From Saccoglossus kowalevskii (lineage: Eukaryota > Hemichordata > Enteropneusta > Harrimaniidae), in contig NW_003122411.1 in the NCBI RefSeq assembly GCF_000003605.2, positions 388,916 through 444,317 of the forward strand: a DNA stretch of 55,402 bases, written 5' to 3'. The position numbers were made by a program, and so were the translations under genes. Below are positions 33,488-47,544 of the stretch, in pieces (positions within the stretch are counted from its first letter, which is position 1; every line of letters begins with the position of its first letter). The notes beneath the pieces were generated by a model. The model saw only the letters and a list, made by a program, of their open reading frames with translations. It made no database searches and was not told the origin of the DNA.

Positions 33488-35444
33488 ATCGCGTTTATCC
33501 ACCATCAATTTTTTTAATATTGTTTTTTTTATTTAATATTTATACATTATAGGTTAATTATGCAATTTTAAATTCAACTACAATCGTTAGGTAGTTCTTG
33601 ACAACTCAAGGCAGGTTTTGGGCGATAAAGTACACACATATATGGCACACATTGACACCTTTTAAAACGTCACAAACTCCAGACAGACTAGTAATTTTTA
33701 CGACCACTTGTTCGTTTTATGCTGTCGAGTGAAATATACAACAAGATGGTAACACGTAAATACATAAATTAGTATGTTCTGCTGACAGAATCATATTCCC
33801 GTGATAATTTGTCAATTACCATTTCATGTTTCAAGTTCATGGTCTTTCTCATCGTTCGCATTAACTCATATTAAACTGTAGCCTGTGATAAAGTGTCTCA
33901 ATATTATTTAGCACTTTTTTTGGCAATGTGACGCAGTGACGAATAACGCAATAAATTATTTTTATTTTAAGTCACAGACATTCTCATCATTCACATCGAC
34001 TTAAATTTAAACAACAAACTACGATGTAGCCATTTCCATCCATTGTCTGTGACATAGAATTGTATCATACCAAATATTGTATTTCTTACTTCTTACTTCA
34101 GGATAAATAAACGTATTATTACATTAATTGTCTTATGATTATTTAACATTTCTTTTTATTTGGTGGTTCAGCAATGACAAATCACACGAGGTCGGTAATC
34201 TAGAACTTCGGACAAAAGCACAGGTAAGTCTTAAGTTCATTGAAACACATTCTATACGATGGGCCCTAGGAGTTAATTTTCTCGCCCGTGTGGATGCTGC
34301 AAGTACAAATATATCACTGTTTAGTTATATTTACGGTCAGTCAATTCAAGTGACGCGTGAAGACGCCGGTTCGATGGATGCAACGAAGTGGCCCGAAAAT
34401 GCTAAGGAATGTGTAAAGATGTGTGTATGTGTTTGTGTGTATTCGCTTTCATAACTCCATGGGCCCGTGGCAATATCAACTTGGCCCGTTTGTGTCAGGT
34501 TCACCGCTCAATGAAGTAGTGTGTTGGAGAAGTGCCGGAACGTCAACGCGATGGCTGTCAGAATAATACAATGGCCGAACTATTATCAACACTGGGAAGT
34601 AGTGTATTTCCCTCCTTTATGCTTTTTACCCAAATAATTACAATATGTAAAAGACAACGCATACAAAAATCGACTCTTTCTTTCTTTACTTACACGAAAT
34701 TACATATTTCACACGGAATTTGACATTAGAATTAGAAAAATCGTCATGCCCAACATGATGAAAATTTGTATTCGTGTATTTTGTATCTGTGTCTCTTGTT
34801 ACAATTTCTTTGTGTCAATTGGAGTAAAACAAGAAAATAAAGGTCTTGGTAAATCGTTCACTGGGCAGCCAGTTTGCGACTTGCATATGTTCGTAAATGC
34901 CCTTTCACCCGGCCTACTTTGTTACGAGTGTCAGATTCGGATCATAATAATTTTAATAGGAAAAAAAATACAGGCAGGGGCGATTGTCACGGTATATCCT
35001 ATAATATATAGTTTTAGTTAAAAAAACGATGACGTTCAGTGGGTAATATATTCTATTTCAGCAATCGGCAAAAGGTTATATACATTCAATGAACGTGAAC
35101 TAGGTCAAAACTAATTATTTCTATTCTACAAAATATTTTTAAGGTTCGGATCTTCTTCCATTTCAGCATCGATACATGACTGAAACTACCCATGGCATAA
35201 ACATCCCAGTTTACGCGCCATAATAAAACGTTGAAGTGAGCGAGTTCGAAATGAACAACGACAATGACGCCATTGCTTTTTGCAAAGTGTCCTATCATAC
35301 TCCATGGCTTATGACCACAGTAATTATAGAGGAAGTACAACTACGTCATCACAGTGGCTATTATAATTCTCCTCGTAATGACCTGCAGATCCGTATTGTT
35401 CTCTCGGGCCGATATCCAGGTTCGTTGACACGCTTTTAACCTGA

Positions 35445-35499
35445 CACGGTTAACACATGGAAGGTACTAATACTAACGTAGTACCTTCCACGGTTAACA
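35445..35499. repeat. compact hairpin flanked by 11-bp direct repeats
   Basis: Perfect 12-bp arms TGGAAGGTACTA (35458-35469) and TAGTACCTTCCA (35479-35490) enclose a 9-base loop. CACGGTTAACA occurs directly repeated at 35445-35455 and 35489-35499. This looks like a tiny insertion with target duplication, or a structured site. Confidence 0.75.
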
Positions 35500-35637
35500 G
35501 TTGTCCATAACAAGGAAAGAAATTACAGCCTTTTTTGAGGGAGTACACAAAACACATGAGAGTAGCAGAAATAAAATGTTGCACTGACTAGACTTATGAT
35601 GTTTTTTTTTCTGGAAATTTATTTATTATTTCCTCTG

Positions 35638-35695
35638 TTTACTTTACTTTACTTTACTTTACTTTACTTTAAATTACTTTAAATTACTTTACTTT
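35638..35695. repeat. (TTTAC)n microsatellite
   Basis: Six perfect ACTTT pentamers at 35641-35670, then interrupted copies to about 35695. Confidence 0.95.
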
Positions 35696-36023
35696 ATTGA
35701 GCTGAAATGCACATTGTCATGCGTTATATACTTGCTTGTTTGTTTTTTTCATTTAAAGTAGGATGACGGGATTGATTCATCAGTGCTTGACCACCGGAAA
35801 AAAAAGATGGGACAGTCGTTATTACACACAACGCATTTTTACAATGTTTTTTTTTATGTATAACGCAATCCTGTTCCGTGGACTAATTTTCATTCAGAAA
35901 AAAGAAAGTTGTATCGACAATAACCAAAATCACATTTGCTAAAAATACGTTAGTGTCATACAAGAATGTAATGACATACCACAATTTTAAATGAAAAGGT
36001 CGGCTATTTGCAGAAATTCAGAA

Positions 36024-36031
36024 TGACGTCA
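36024..36031. promoter_or_regulatory. CRE-like palindrome TGACGTCA
   Basis: An exact full-site cAMP response element palindrome (ATF/CREB family). Others in non-coding sequence are at 46037-46044 and 47545-47552. Function unproven. Confidence 0.3.
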
Positions 36032-36167
36032 CAAATTTGAAAAATTGCTTTGTGGGGCTGTGTAGAATTGATCAGTGGAGCATTTGTTGGCGTTGGTTGA
36101 ATCCAGGGTGTTTATTACAAACATCATATATAGTATGAAATGCAAAACAGGTAATGGTGCGTGACTT

Positions 36168-36210
36168 CGTCTCACAGGCACCGGGCAAAGGCGGTGCAGA
36201 TAGTGAGACG
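36168..36210. other. two-tier GC-rich stem-loop
   Basis: An outer stem CGTCTCAC (36168-36175) pairs with GTGAGACG (36203-36210). An inner stem GCACCG (36178-36183) pairs with CGGTGC (36192-36197) around an 8-base loop. GC-rich against an AT-rich background. It could be a structured RNA element or a mobile-element remnant. Confidence 0.4.
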
Positions 36211-36580
36211 ACTTGGCTAACTACTATTTATACTACAAAGTGCATTTTTCGTATGCATATTATTGGTTTGTGAAATTATGATACACAAAGAAAATCAGTT
36301 GGTCACATTACCTTGAAATCGGGGCAATTTGGACGTAGCTAATAGTGTTCTTCACGTGCGAGTGAAACCACTCTCATTAAAATATATAAACACTTCTTTG
36401 GAATGGGTGCTAAAATAACCAAGACAATGATAGCTCCGTGAGAAAGTTAGCACGAGTGCCGTTCTGTCACAACGTGACGATGACAACATTTGTGACAATT
36501 ACGTGCTCCATTTTAACGCAAACACTTGAAGATAACTATATAACGTTCAAAAATTAATCATGGAACAGTCTTGAAATATT

Positions 36581-36622
36581 GATTAAACCATAGACCCTCT
36601 AACAGAGGGTCTGTGATTAAAC
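36581..36622. repeat. compact hairpin with 8-9 bp direct flanks
   Basis: Arms CATAGACCCTCT (36589-36600) and AGAGGGTCTGTG (36604-36615) pair with one wobble around a 3-base loop. GATTAAAC is directly repeated at 36581-36588 and 36615-36622. It shares the CATAGAC end and similar flanks with the hairpin at 49325-49380. Confidence 0.7.
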
Positions 36623-37157
36623 AGTGACTGTTTTTTTAATTTAAATGGCTTTTCGTAGTTCCACTGTCTTTGAAGGTGACAGTTGAAATCTAATAATTGG
36701 GACGGCATGGGGAGGGATCACTTTCACTGATAATATCAACTGCTGCCGGAACTCAATTGACATTCCCAACGTTGGCTTGCACCACTTAAAAAACAACAAC
36801 AAAAAACCGTCAGTTGTTTGTCTGTGTGCATACTCAACAACGGAAGACAAGTACTGACCAGTAAGTAGAAAAAAATACCATCCGTGGGGCGATATTAAGA
36901 GTTGTCCCCCTCGTGTAAACATAATTATTATCACTTGAAACGGTGGTGTCGGACTCGTTTACTCGTGGAAGATGTCGGTGTCAGTAACAGTGCTTATTTC
37001 AATGGGTCGGCGAGTGGCAGCCGCGTAGTAAAGTGGCGGTACCTTAAGATGTCACATCGACACCCTGTTGTGATCACGAACCCCGTGCACGAACCAGGAC
37101 ATGAACAAAAATACAAGTAGACAATGGTGACAACCCGACTGGGAATCATAAACCATG

Positions 37158-37190
37158 GTATACCAAAAGACATTATGTCTTTGGGTATAC
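37158..37190. repeat. near-perfect 16-bp inverted repeat with 1-base centre
   Basis: GTATACCAAAAGACAT (37158-37173) and ATGTCTTTGGGTATAC (37175-37190) are complementary at 15 of 16 positions around a single T. No clear flanking duplication. Confidence 0.85.
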
Positions 37191-40100
37191 GGTCTGAAAA
37201 GTACATGGTTGAATTCAGACAATATATTCACCATGTAGTTACGTATCCTTAGATTTGCACGGGTTACGGAAAATAAAATTGCATAATTACTCAGTAAATT
37301 TGGAGATATAATGATAGTAGTTTTGGACCTCAAAAATCATTATTTTACCATTTTCATAAATCCACTCCTTGAGAACAAGCAATTTTGGCAAAATGTCGGA
37401 GCTGATCCTGAAAATACAAATGTGCCGTTAAATACGCACCACTGTTCTCTTGTCCCCAAAGCCTAATCCTCATTCACTAGATTTATAACTGTTAACCGTT
37501 CAGATCGGATTATGATGTCATGACCTTGCCACGGTGATAATCATATTTTTGTTATGCGTGAAGCTTCGGTGTTCTCTCCTCCCCTCCCCCGGCATGGGCA
37601 TATTTTCAGATATTTGCAACGCTCCGCACCGGATTCACCGCTTGTAAATTTCCCGAGTGTAATTATCGTTGGTGATTGGGGGGGGGGGGGATTGTGGGTT
37701 GACATTCTGGGATTTTACTAAAGATAACAAAGCGGCTTTTCCAGAAATGTATTCCCATATAGTTAAATTGACAACAACTGGAGTTTCATGAACAAATAAA
37801 AAATAAATTTGTGTTTCAGTTTGTTCTGTTAAATTTTTTTTCTGTGTAAACCCTAACTACCCTGCGACAGAATACGAATAAGCTGCACAGAATTAAGTTT
37901 GGGATTTGTTCGGACTTGTTTACAATCGCAGACCTCAAGTAAGTAAATAAAAAACTGTATTTTTGTCAAATAATCACATTTTTCAATACTCCTATAATTA
38001 TGGACAGTTACGACTATGTTGTTGAAGTTGTCATAGCACCAATGGATTTCTGTTGAAGGCAGTCTTATGTGTCTTTTACATGACTAGTGAACTATTTTGT
38101 AATTAATGAAAAATCCTTTGCTAATCACATATACAGTATGACTCAGAATAAAATATAATTCCGAAATATGCCTCGAGTGTTCACGTTGTGCTCCAAAAGG
38201 CCATTCACTCTGATAGAAAAAGACCGTTGTTGTATACTACTAGTCTGAGAAGCATTTTCTTCTGAATTGAAATGTTTTTTTTTATAGGGTGTCTCTACCA
38301 CCAGGTAGCAGCATTTCAAACATTGATTCTCGTGGGGTTTGTCAGTAAAATCTTCAGCCGCATCTATATGCAAATGAAGATGACAAGATATCAGGGCCGG
38401 TGGTTATACAACAACAACAACAAGAACGGAAGTCGCCATTTTGTTTCATTGCCTTCGTATGCATTTCCTTGATATATTCCCCGTTGTCCATTTAAGCTTA
38501 TCGCCATGAACGTGGATAAACAGGAAAATACAAAGTACTGTAAAACTTGAACAGTTAAAAATTGTGTTTCATTTTAATTTGTTTTTCTAACAGACCGCGG
38601 AGGCTTTTATATCGTCACTTATTTTCTTTAGTATATATATTACTCGAATTCTTTGTTGTTGATTTTTCGTTAAGAAAATAAGCACTTGAATTTATGAAAT
38701 ATTACGCCTGCTAGTCGTGCGGGGAATCATGATGGTGACACCGGTTTGACGCTATGCTGTCTCGCAACGCCGTATTTCTCGTTGCTATCGTCTCTGAACA
38801 AACATCAACACAAGAACGGCGAGATGGCGTTTTTTTGTAATAAAAACATAATCATCATATCAAACTAACTCGACAATGTGTATTGCCTTTTGTTTTGTTA
38901 ACGCCCGGCCAAGAAATAACACGATATCGCCCATCCCATCACAACAACAACGAAAACAACACCAACATTTACTTGTATAGTAGAATTAAAACATTGAACA
39001 ATATAGATTTGCATACAAATCATTGCTTATTCTGTTCTGTTTTTTTTTTATCCCCAATAGCCCGGTTTAAAATCACACCAGATAGTGATTGTTGTTGTAG
39101 CGAATTGTCATGAAAGCGAACAATTGGATAGATGGACAGTCGCTATGCAATCATCTTATTAAACAACGTTCTGATATTAGAAAAGGAGTGATTTTTTGTT
39201 TGTTTATGTCGTTTTCATTTTTACCATATTAAGCAAATGCCACAGTAGCTATAAACGTTATCTGTCCCAAGTGGCCAGAACCACAAATTTGTATCCATAT
39301 TTTGAATTTCAATATGAAATGTACAACGTACCCGCGCGCTTAGAAACGTACACAGCTTCGGACGGGATTGTGTAATTATATCGACGGTCGCTGTTCAACA
39401 TCTCATCTTTATATCTTAACCGGAGAGACTCATAGTAAAACATTTCACCAGGCCATTTTAGAACGCAACTCTCCTAGAAGCTAAATTTGAGTATTAAAAT
39501 TAGACTGTCGACGTTCTATCTCTGGTATACTCCAGTGCTTGAATTTTATCGATGTTTAACGAGTGTGTGAGTACCGTTAGTAAGACCTAATTCACGAAAG
39601 TGGGAACACAAATAAAAGAACATTTTGCGAAATTCGAAGTAGCGAGTTTATTGTTCTCTCGCGTGATATAGTTACTATAAATATACAACACATAACACAC
39701 TAACAGAGAAGGTCATAATAAGACGCAAAATTAAAGGATATCTATTCTAAACGTGAAAAATAGTTTTATGGTCGACCATATACCTCCATGGACCGACATA
39801 TGCGATGTTGATATAGCGAGTTTAAGGACGTAAGGTATGGTTTGTGTTGCCAGGTCAGGCTGCTATGCGGTCCCCGGCTAAGTACCAGTGTACGTTGACA
39901 CATTCTCGTTAGGGCCAACACGAACGCGCCAGGGTCTCAGATTGTTAAGATCAATTCCCTATAAATACCACATGATAAAATAAAAACGATACAGTGCGTA
40001 CGCGTTCTTACCTGGGGATGAAACAGACTAATACCAGTATATCGAGAGTCGGTTGAGATCCGCACGCAGAAATCCACCCGTTCGTTGTGGAGGCCAACTG

Positions 40101-40984
40101 AAAGCCTGGTGAATGCAAGCGTCGCTGGCAGCACACCAAAACATTTGTAAACAATGCAACGACGAGCAAAATAGCGTTGTTGGCTTTAGGGCAAGTGTAC
40201 ATTTATAGACAAACACTCAAGGTTAAACACAAATTTAAGACAACGTATGTGCAATTGTTCACCAAATATTCAGCAATAAACATTGATCGATCGATATTAT
40301 AATCATTGCTACCTGGGAAAGATTATATTGCAAATCTTTGAGAAGCAGGGCCGCCGGGTTGGCGATATTTTAAGTGTGCTCTGACCTCAAGTATTTATTT
40401 TGGTGTATTTAGGCCGATGTTATAATTTATCTTCGTAATTACAGCATTCGAGAGCGGAATATTACTGAGAAATGCACGTATGTGAAGGTATTTGTCGAAG
40501 GTGCCCATGCCAATATAAATGTCAAGATCAAACAAAATTTAAATAAATTGGGGATTAGCGGATTACCAAACCCAGCAACACTCAAACTGGTTTGCTTAAA
40601 CTTCGTACACGTCACGGTGTGTGAGTGCCATAAACAATATTTTTTATTTGTTGGAAACGATCTCCGGCTCCTTCATATGTTTGTCTCTACTACAGTACTA
40701 TATTGCTTTGAACATTTTGAGCACTTTATTAACACTACTTCTGATAGTTTTAGTGCAGAAATGTTGTAATTTAGTAATTAAAACAAATTAAAAATTGAAA
40801 TAAAAACATTATCATGGATATAATGTAGGCATCTTACGAGGGCATTGTTTAATATTTCCAATCGATAATTTTTATACATAAAATTTATACATTTTTTAAA
40901 GTTGCATTATGGGTGAAAACATGTATTTATAATATTGTTTAATTTATTTAATACTGGTGTGGCATTTTGAGGAACAAATTGAAC

Positions 40985-41156
40985 TATTGTAGAATACTTT
41001 ATTTTCGCTATTTTCGCTGAAAGAATAATTCAGTGAAAATTAAAATCCAGCAAATATACCCTTTTTCCTATATTTTACAATCAACTGGTCAACATAGTCA
41101 CCAAAAAAATTTTAGCAAACATTAATTCCAGCTAAAATAAAGTATTTTACAGTATT
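40985..41156. mobile_element. palindromic MITE, TTTATTTTCGC family, copy 3
   Basis: The left end TATTGTAGAATACTTTATTT and the right end GCTAAAATAAAGTATTTTAC then AGTATT are inverted. The interior has TTCGCTGAAAGAATAATTCA and GTGAAAATTAAAATCCAGC. The element lies in the opposite orientation to the copies at 26632 and 30830. Confidence 0.82.
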
Positions 41157-44100
41157 ATTCAGTGTACACTTACTAATAACTTTGGTTTTGAAGCTCACTG
41201 TAGTATGCGCAGTGACTGCCACTGTACCAACACAATTAATGTACGCGGGCATGAGACACTTTCACTTTTGCATCGAACGAATACTGGCGCTAACCTCCTG
41301 AATAAATTAACGTTTTTAGCTCGTGGTACATCATAATCTAATTTAAATTATTTATCAACATATAGTATTAAAAAAATCATTGTTCTCGTCTCATATTGCA
41401 TATTAAAATGTAATTCGCATAAAACACTACTAATTTTATCACTTGTCCTATAAACAAGCAGGGGTCAGCTTATTTGCTTCATGGTTTACGGCAGAGAAGA
41501 AATTAAAAATTAATTCCATTTCTTCCTTAATTTTCGCACTATGTACTTTCCACAGAATTCACAGAATTACTAAGTTCACAGAACACCGATGTTTTACAAC
41601 GGCTGGCAGGTTAATTCTAGCATACACTGAAATATGTATGTGATAAAATATCTTCAATATTTACTTTGCAATATAATGATGCATCGTGGGTCGATGCTCA
41701 TTAATTGATAAGCAAAAAATCTTGAAAAAAGATAAAATATGATTTTCATGCCTATGTCGATACTGATGGTTAATGTAGAGCAAGTAAACCATATGATCCT
41801 GACCGGACTGGGAAATCCGGATTGTATGTGTCTGTGTAGTATATTGTATACACTGATTTATTGGTATAACAACCAACTCGGACATTGCATTTTAAGACTA
41901 CATTGTTTTCTGTGTTGCTATCCTTCTAAATTGTACTGTAGTATCGCTGTTAGTACCTAACTCGGTCGGAGCCCACGACTACTGACCTGAGTAACGTGTT
42001 AGTTGTTGATTTATTTTTATTTTTGGGGGTATCGCAACCCAGATTACGTTAGGTATCATTAACTGACTTGAAGCAGGTGAAACACGGACTTGTTCGCAAA
42101 CCACCGATATATGAACAAGATATCTCATACTTTTGTGAACTGTTTTGTTCGCGTTGAAAGTATCCATCTTTCAAGTTCAGATTAAACATTCCAATCCATG
42201 CGCTCAACTAATTCGCTTAAATAAACAGTATTTTTTTTATCTTATCCGGAGTGAAACACTACAGTACCCCCTGTTTTTTGAAGAACTTCATAACGCGTCA
42301 CTGATGTAACCACGGCAAACGCCAAATTAACTTCCAAGTTGAATACTTGGGAACAATGTGTAATGTGAATTTGGCAGTGCTGACAACGACACCCAAATTC
42401 AAGTTGTGGATTCTACGTTAAAATGAAAGGACTGGGCTCAGCTCACTAGATAAAGCTTGCATTACTGGACGTATAAAAAACTCACTGACCTGGCAATTGT
42501 AATTTTGCCTAAAGTTAAAAGTTTTGACAGTAATCGCGTCGTGTAATTTTTAGCGGAACTCGCCAATGTAGTTCATAGAGAGGTCGCTAGCTTGGACAAC
42601 TGACAGCGCGGTTTCTTTCTTGTTTCTATACCCTCCCCCCAAATACTATATGTATAGAACTCTAATATATAATATGCCAGTATATTTTTTATTCACCTGT
42701 TTTTTTTTGTTTTTTTTTTTTTTTAAATTTGGATTGTCAAATTAATAAAAGTACGTTGGCCGAGGGATATTTTGACCAACTTACTATGCATTATGGTTCG
42801 CCATGCGCCAGAACACTGAATTGTCCGTTGAATCGCATCTTGGTGTGCTGTTTGCAAGGTAACGTCTACGTCTAGTATATGTGTAAGGCCTGACGATGCA
42901 GCGAATTCGACATCAATGTACGTGAACTTGTTAGACAATGACTCCCGGCCATATTACTAGCACACTGTATTATTATTTAGTTTTAGTTTTTTAGTCTCCG
43001 AGCGTCGAGTTCCAAATTTCAAATAGTATTTCCCCAAATTCATAGTAATATATTTATTCAAGAATAAATTGTCCACTATTTTTAAATACCTAGCTACTGA
43101 CAACTAGCATGGTCCTGGTATTGGTCAGTACTTACAAATTCAAATTTTCAATTTGACCGTATTCTACTTAAATTATGCAGACATGAGCAGTACACGCGCT
43201 CATGGCCATTATCACTTCTTGACAAGTCAAAGTGCAACAATACAAACACCCTTTGTACTTCGGACGTTGGATAATTGTGGCATTTAATTAAGCACTTAAG
43301 ACGGTTTTTCTCTTTGAAATAGCGCTTCGGCAGCTGCTACTACTTGAGAGAGCAATTGTGCGGCGAATTGCAGTCAAAACGTGTGTTTGCGTTCTGGCTG
43401 TAACATCGGCACACAATTGCAAGTTCACGACAGCTGAGTACTGTTTCAATCCCGATACGGGGTGACGGTGTTGAGCGTCTTTGACAAAAAGCGAAAACCA
43501 CTCTTCGCCGCTTTACCAACATTTACTATAGAAAAAAGTAATTATATTCTCAATGACTGTCTGATTATTGGTTTAATTGTTTGCATTGCATTAACGAGAA
43601 ACGAGTTGCAATGAATACATTTAACCAGCGATGTCGCCACGATAAATATAACTTTAAATGTTTTAAACAACTTTTCTCTCAAAGAAGTTAAATTATACCA
43701 AAATAAGAGGACATTACATTCTCGAGAAAATAAATTGAAATGACGGACTGATTAAGTTGTATACTAGTATTTTCTCGTAGACCGCCACTAATTATGGTTT
43801 GATTGGTTCATCTTCAAGTTGAATACTGTGACATGACCTCGGTTGTTAATTTTAATTAATTTGAAATTCAATTTTTGTTAAAACTTGTTTCAATTTTCTG
43901 TCCACGATTCATTGGTCAGATGTGTAAATCGTAGTTTCCAAGCGTTTACATTTGTCGACTGTGTACATGTATATTCTCATTGGGTCGTAACACCTATACT
44001 ATATTATTGGTGTACACTATTCGTGTACATGCGCAGTTGGTGCGACCCAACAAATTAGCAACTATGTTCAGTGCACAGCTGTCCAACATAGAGATTCGTA

Positions 44101-46036
44101 CATTCACGGGCGTGACACAAGATTACAATGAACAATAATTTTCAAACTCACTCAACCGGACACAGTATTCTGTGATAGAGGAAAACAAACTTTCAACAAC
44201 AAAACACTTTTCTATTTACCGAAAAGCGTCATCTATTGATATATTACTACTAAACTTACACTATTTCGGCCAAAATGGACTTTTAATGGCAGAGATTGTT
44301 ATGGATTGTTACGTACTACGCATTTATTAAATATTATTATTCTATAATATAATATAATTATTGGGCAAATGTAATTTTTTTTATTATTATATTTTTCTTT
44401 CGTTTTTCTCTCCATACACATACACACATAAATAAATATATATATATATTACTAACATTCAGAATTCAATGACTTTTTCGATGTCGGCTCTTCCTATTAT
44501 TGCGAAGCAGAATTCGCCAAATGTAATCTTTTGTGTGTTGTATGTTTATATCATGTACAGAAAAGAAAATTATTATTTAAATGTAAAAAATAAATTATAT
44601 GGTAATACATACATACATCCGACTTCGATTTTGTTTCAAATTGATGTTTTCAAACTATGCCATTTTAATAAATATTGGAAAACCCTCTATTTAAAGGTTT
44701 TCAAATATATTTGTTTGAAGTTGGAGATCATTTATTACTTTGTAAACTATATACAAATTAGAGACGGAATGTTTTACACTATCAACAGTGTAAATGTAAA
44801 TTTCATGAATTTTGATAACAAACTAATTAAATTTATCAAACACATAAAGACATGATTACAGTCCTCTCAATTTATTATTGCCTTTATTTCATTTTAAACG
44901 CCAAATTAGAAATGTGTGTCTGTATGTATGTTTGTCCGAAAATAAGATCTGGCGGCGAGAATGGGTCCACGGGTGTTGACTTAAATATAGAACGATAAAT
45001 CACTAGTCTGCAAGCAAAACTAATTGACAAATGTATTCTGTTCCTTTGAACTACAATGAAAATCGTTCTAAACAAAATATATTAATTAATTAAAAAATAT
45101 ATTAGTAGGCCTAATAAAACGATGTATATTTCTTTTTTGAAATTTCAAAAGCTTCATATCTACCAAAGAATTCATCAGACTGACAGCGAAGTCAAATGCA
45201 TGTATTCTAAGAGCCATCCATTCACGCATTGTAGAAAGAGCATTCAACATAACAAGCAGCGTAGAATCGATATGGTTCTCTATTCAAATCGTGCTCACTG
45301 AACGGCCATGACGTATTGTATCATGCCGTAACTGTATACGGTGCAAAAACTTATGTTCACCTCCATTTTTATTATTATTTTGTTCTTCAAGTTCATGTCT
45401 GTTAACAGTCACGATGTAATACGCGCCACTTGAGCCTGAGTAGGTGTAGCTTTCACTTTCCGGGTTCGTATAACATCGTTTTGTTGGTTGGGCCAGAGCG
45501 CACTGACTCAATATATGGCTTTCTCGTGAAATTGACCGACTGATTTGAAGTTCTAAATTGAAATATACACGATTTGATGATAACATTATTAATATTATTC
45601 GCGCCAGGAAGTAATTTAACAACGTGTAGCCGTATTCAATATACATATTATAAGATACAACTTACTTAGACACCGAAACACTTATCACGACTCCCATACA
45701 GTCCGGTATGAACTGATCGATCAACTATTGTGTTTTGTTTTAAGCCAAGATAATATAATGTTAACAAATATGCGATATTGGGGAGCGATGAAGTAACTAT
45801 TGCATGGAGTAACGCACACAATAGAGACATTATACATTAAAATAATTGTGGATGCCTTACCCAGGTTCAAGTTCGTCCGATAATTATTCCGGAAAGTTCA
45901 AGTTGTTGAGCGAGAGTTGTTTTTTATATTCAGCATTCAATGAAGAGAGAGAGTAAGAGAAAAGAACAATACAGTCGCGTCTTGTTTGAAACAAGCTGGT
46001 GCGTATACATTCACACACTTGTGGAATGTACGTCGA

Positions 46037-46044
46037 TGACGTCA
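46037..46044. promoter_or_regulatory. CRE-like palindrome TGACGTCA
   Basis: An exact palindrome in a locally GC-richer segment. An imperfect X-box-like word (GTTGTCATGG, 46071-46080) lies 26 bases further on and the candidate exon at 46148-46313 is close by. Could mark a promoter. Confidence 0.3.
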
Positions 46045-46147
46045 TGACCGTGAGGATGAAACGAATCCTCGTTGTCATGGCGCGAACCAAAACATCAGAT
46101 AAACATACAGATCATCGACAACATCTGTTATTTTTTTTAAACACATT

Positions 46148-46313
46148 TTATGAATTGCTTAGAATTATATTAACATTCAAATCCGTGAAGCGTTCATCGG
46201 ACGATGTATGTATAAGGCGGAGGGTCGTCGTGAAGACCGCAGCGCACCAATCAGCCCCGAGCTCTTCGTGTATTTCCTGGATCAACGGAGCTTGGAGTTT
46301 AGTGTAATCAACG
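46148..46313 (-). CDS. candidate terminal exon, unknown protein
   Basis: On the minus strand a good acceptor (TATATTTCAG ending at 46314) opens a frame reading VDYTKLQAPLIQEIHEELGA, DWCAAVFTTTLRLIHTSSDE and RFTDLNVNIILSNS to a stop at 46150-46148. The segment is GC-richer than its surroundings and the composition looks protein-like rather than random. I do not recognise the family. Upstream exons would lie to the right and were not found. It could also be a gene fragment or a pseudogene. Confidence 0.3.
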
Positions 46314-47544
46314 CTGAAATATACGGGAACTGTTAATAAAAATATATCACGGCGATGAATAAACTGAATTTTGAGATACAATCTGAGACGATATTATATG
46401 CAATTAATCAGGTAGATGGCCAGTGGGAGACCGCAGCATGTACAGTTCTCAAAACACACGTTACATTTCTCTATATTGTTTCGTATTATATTGTCAGTTT
46501 AGTGTTTATTACTTTGTCCATTTCACTATATAACCTTTTTTTATTCTTACCAGCGGGTAGTAGCCTTGATAAATATTTTATTTTGCGCGGTAATGGCGGT
46601 ACATGTTTTTTTTTTTTTTTTAAAAAAAACTTAAAAGGTCGGTTATATCAGGATGGATGTGGTTTATCGCTTTGAAAAAAAATCTTTTGTGAACTATAAT
46701 AGTCGATTTCCGCCCGAATCACGAAATCTAAGGCTTGTCAGAAGTCGCGTAGCAGAGAGACACTTTATACAAAATGTATAATGACCGTCCCACGTTCATA
46801 CACTACCCATAACCGTTACTGGGCGGGGCATACGATTAAGTTTTGGAGGACACGTCATTTGTGTCATTATATCTTTCAAATAGCATGAAAGCAGTTCAAG
46901 ATCGCAAGTAAAAAAAAACACAACAATTATAGACAATAAAGTGGTGGTGATAAGCCGATGTGTAGCATCAAACTGTTGAATGGTACGATTCGTGAATGAA
47001 GACCCGTATATAAAGAACGCCACGTCTTTTGTCGCAGCTGGCGACCCAAGTCAGTTAAACGTGAACCCAAATATCAATTACTGAAGGTCAACAGCCTCCA
47101 CTTTCAATGAATGTGTTGTTATCACCATGTCATTCCACATCTCATTCATACAATTATAGCGCTCATTATCACTCCAAATTCAACACAGATTAGAATTAAT
47201 TTAATATACAGTTTCCATGACGACAGCTGATGCAACGTTGTTTAGGCCAATAACTGTATTCAAACGACAGGCAGGCATAGTTCATTATCATGTACCAACT
47301 AGAATGTTTTATAATCGATGCAGGAACGAGTAAAAATAACTTCTATGGACAATAAAATAAAAGCATTTCAAACTTACTGGTAAAATAGTATTAGTAAACT
47401 TTGATGTAAAAATCCATGCCAATATATAAAGAACGTCTAAGCTTATTTTTTTAACTCCAAAACGCCACGAAAATCCTCTCTATTCGTATTCTTAAATGGC
47501 ACGACTGTGACATATTGCGTCAATCTCCCGTCACTTGAAATTAA

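Noticed and set aside
34366-34380. GGTTCGATGG resembles a tRNA B box.
   Set aside because: No matching A box or cloverleaf stems at the right distance.
44469-44855. 128-codon open frame on the plus strand.
   Set aside because: Composition is dominated by I, Y, N, K and F, as expected from AT-rich DNA, with no recognisable motif or splice context.
45284-45646. 120-codon minus-strand frame with a polar stretch.
   Set aside because: No recognisable domain, and the acidic and Asn-rich parts come from low-complexity DNA.
46175-46195. AAATCCGTGAAGCGTTC resembles the 3' part of U6 snRNA.
   Set aside because: The preceding U6 core and the hexamer and terminator context are absent. The match is under 20 bases and overlaps a better candidate reading frame.
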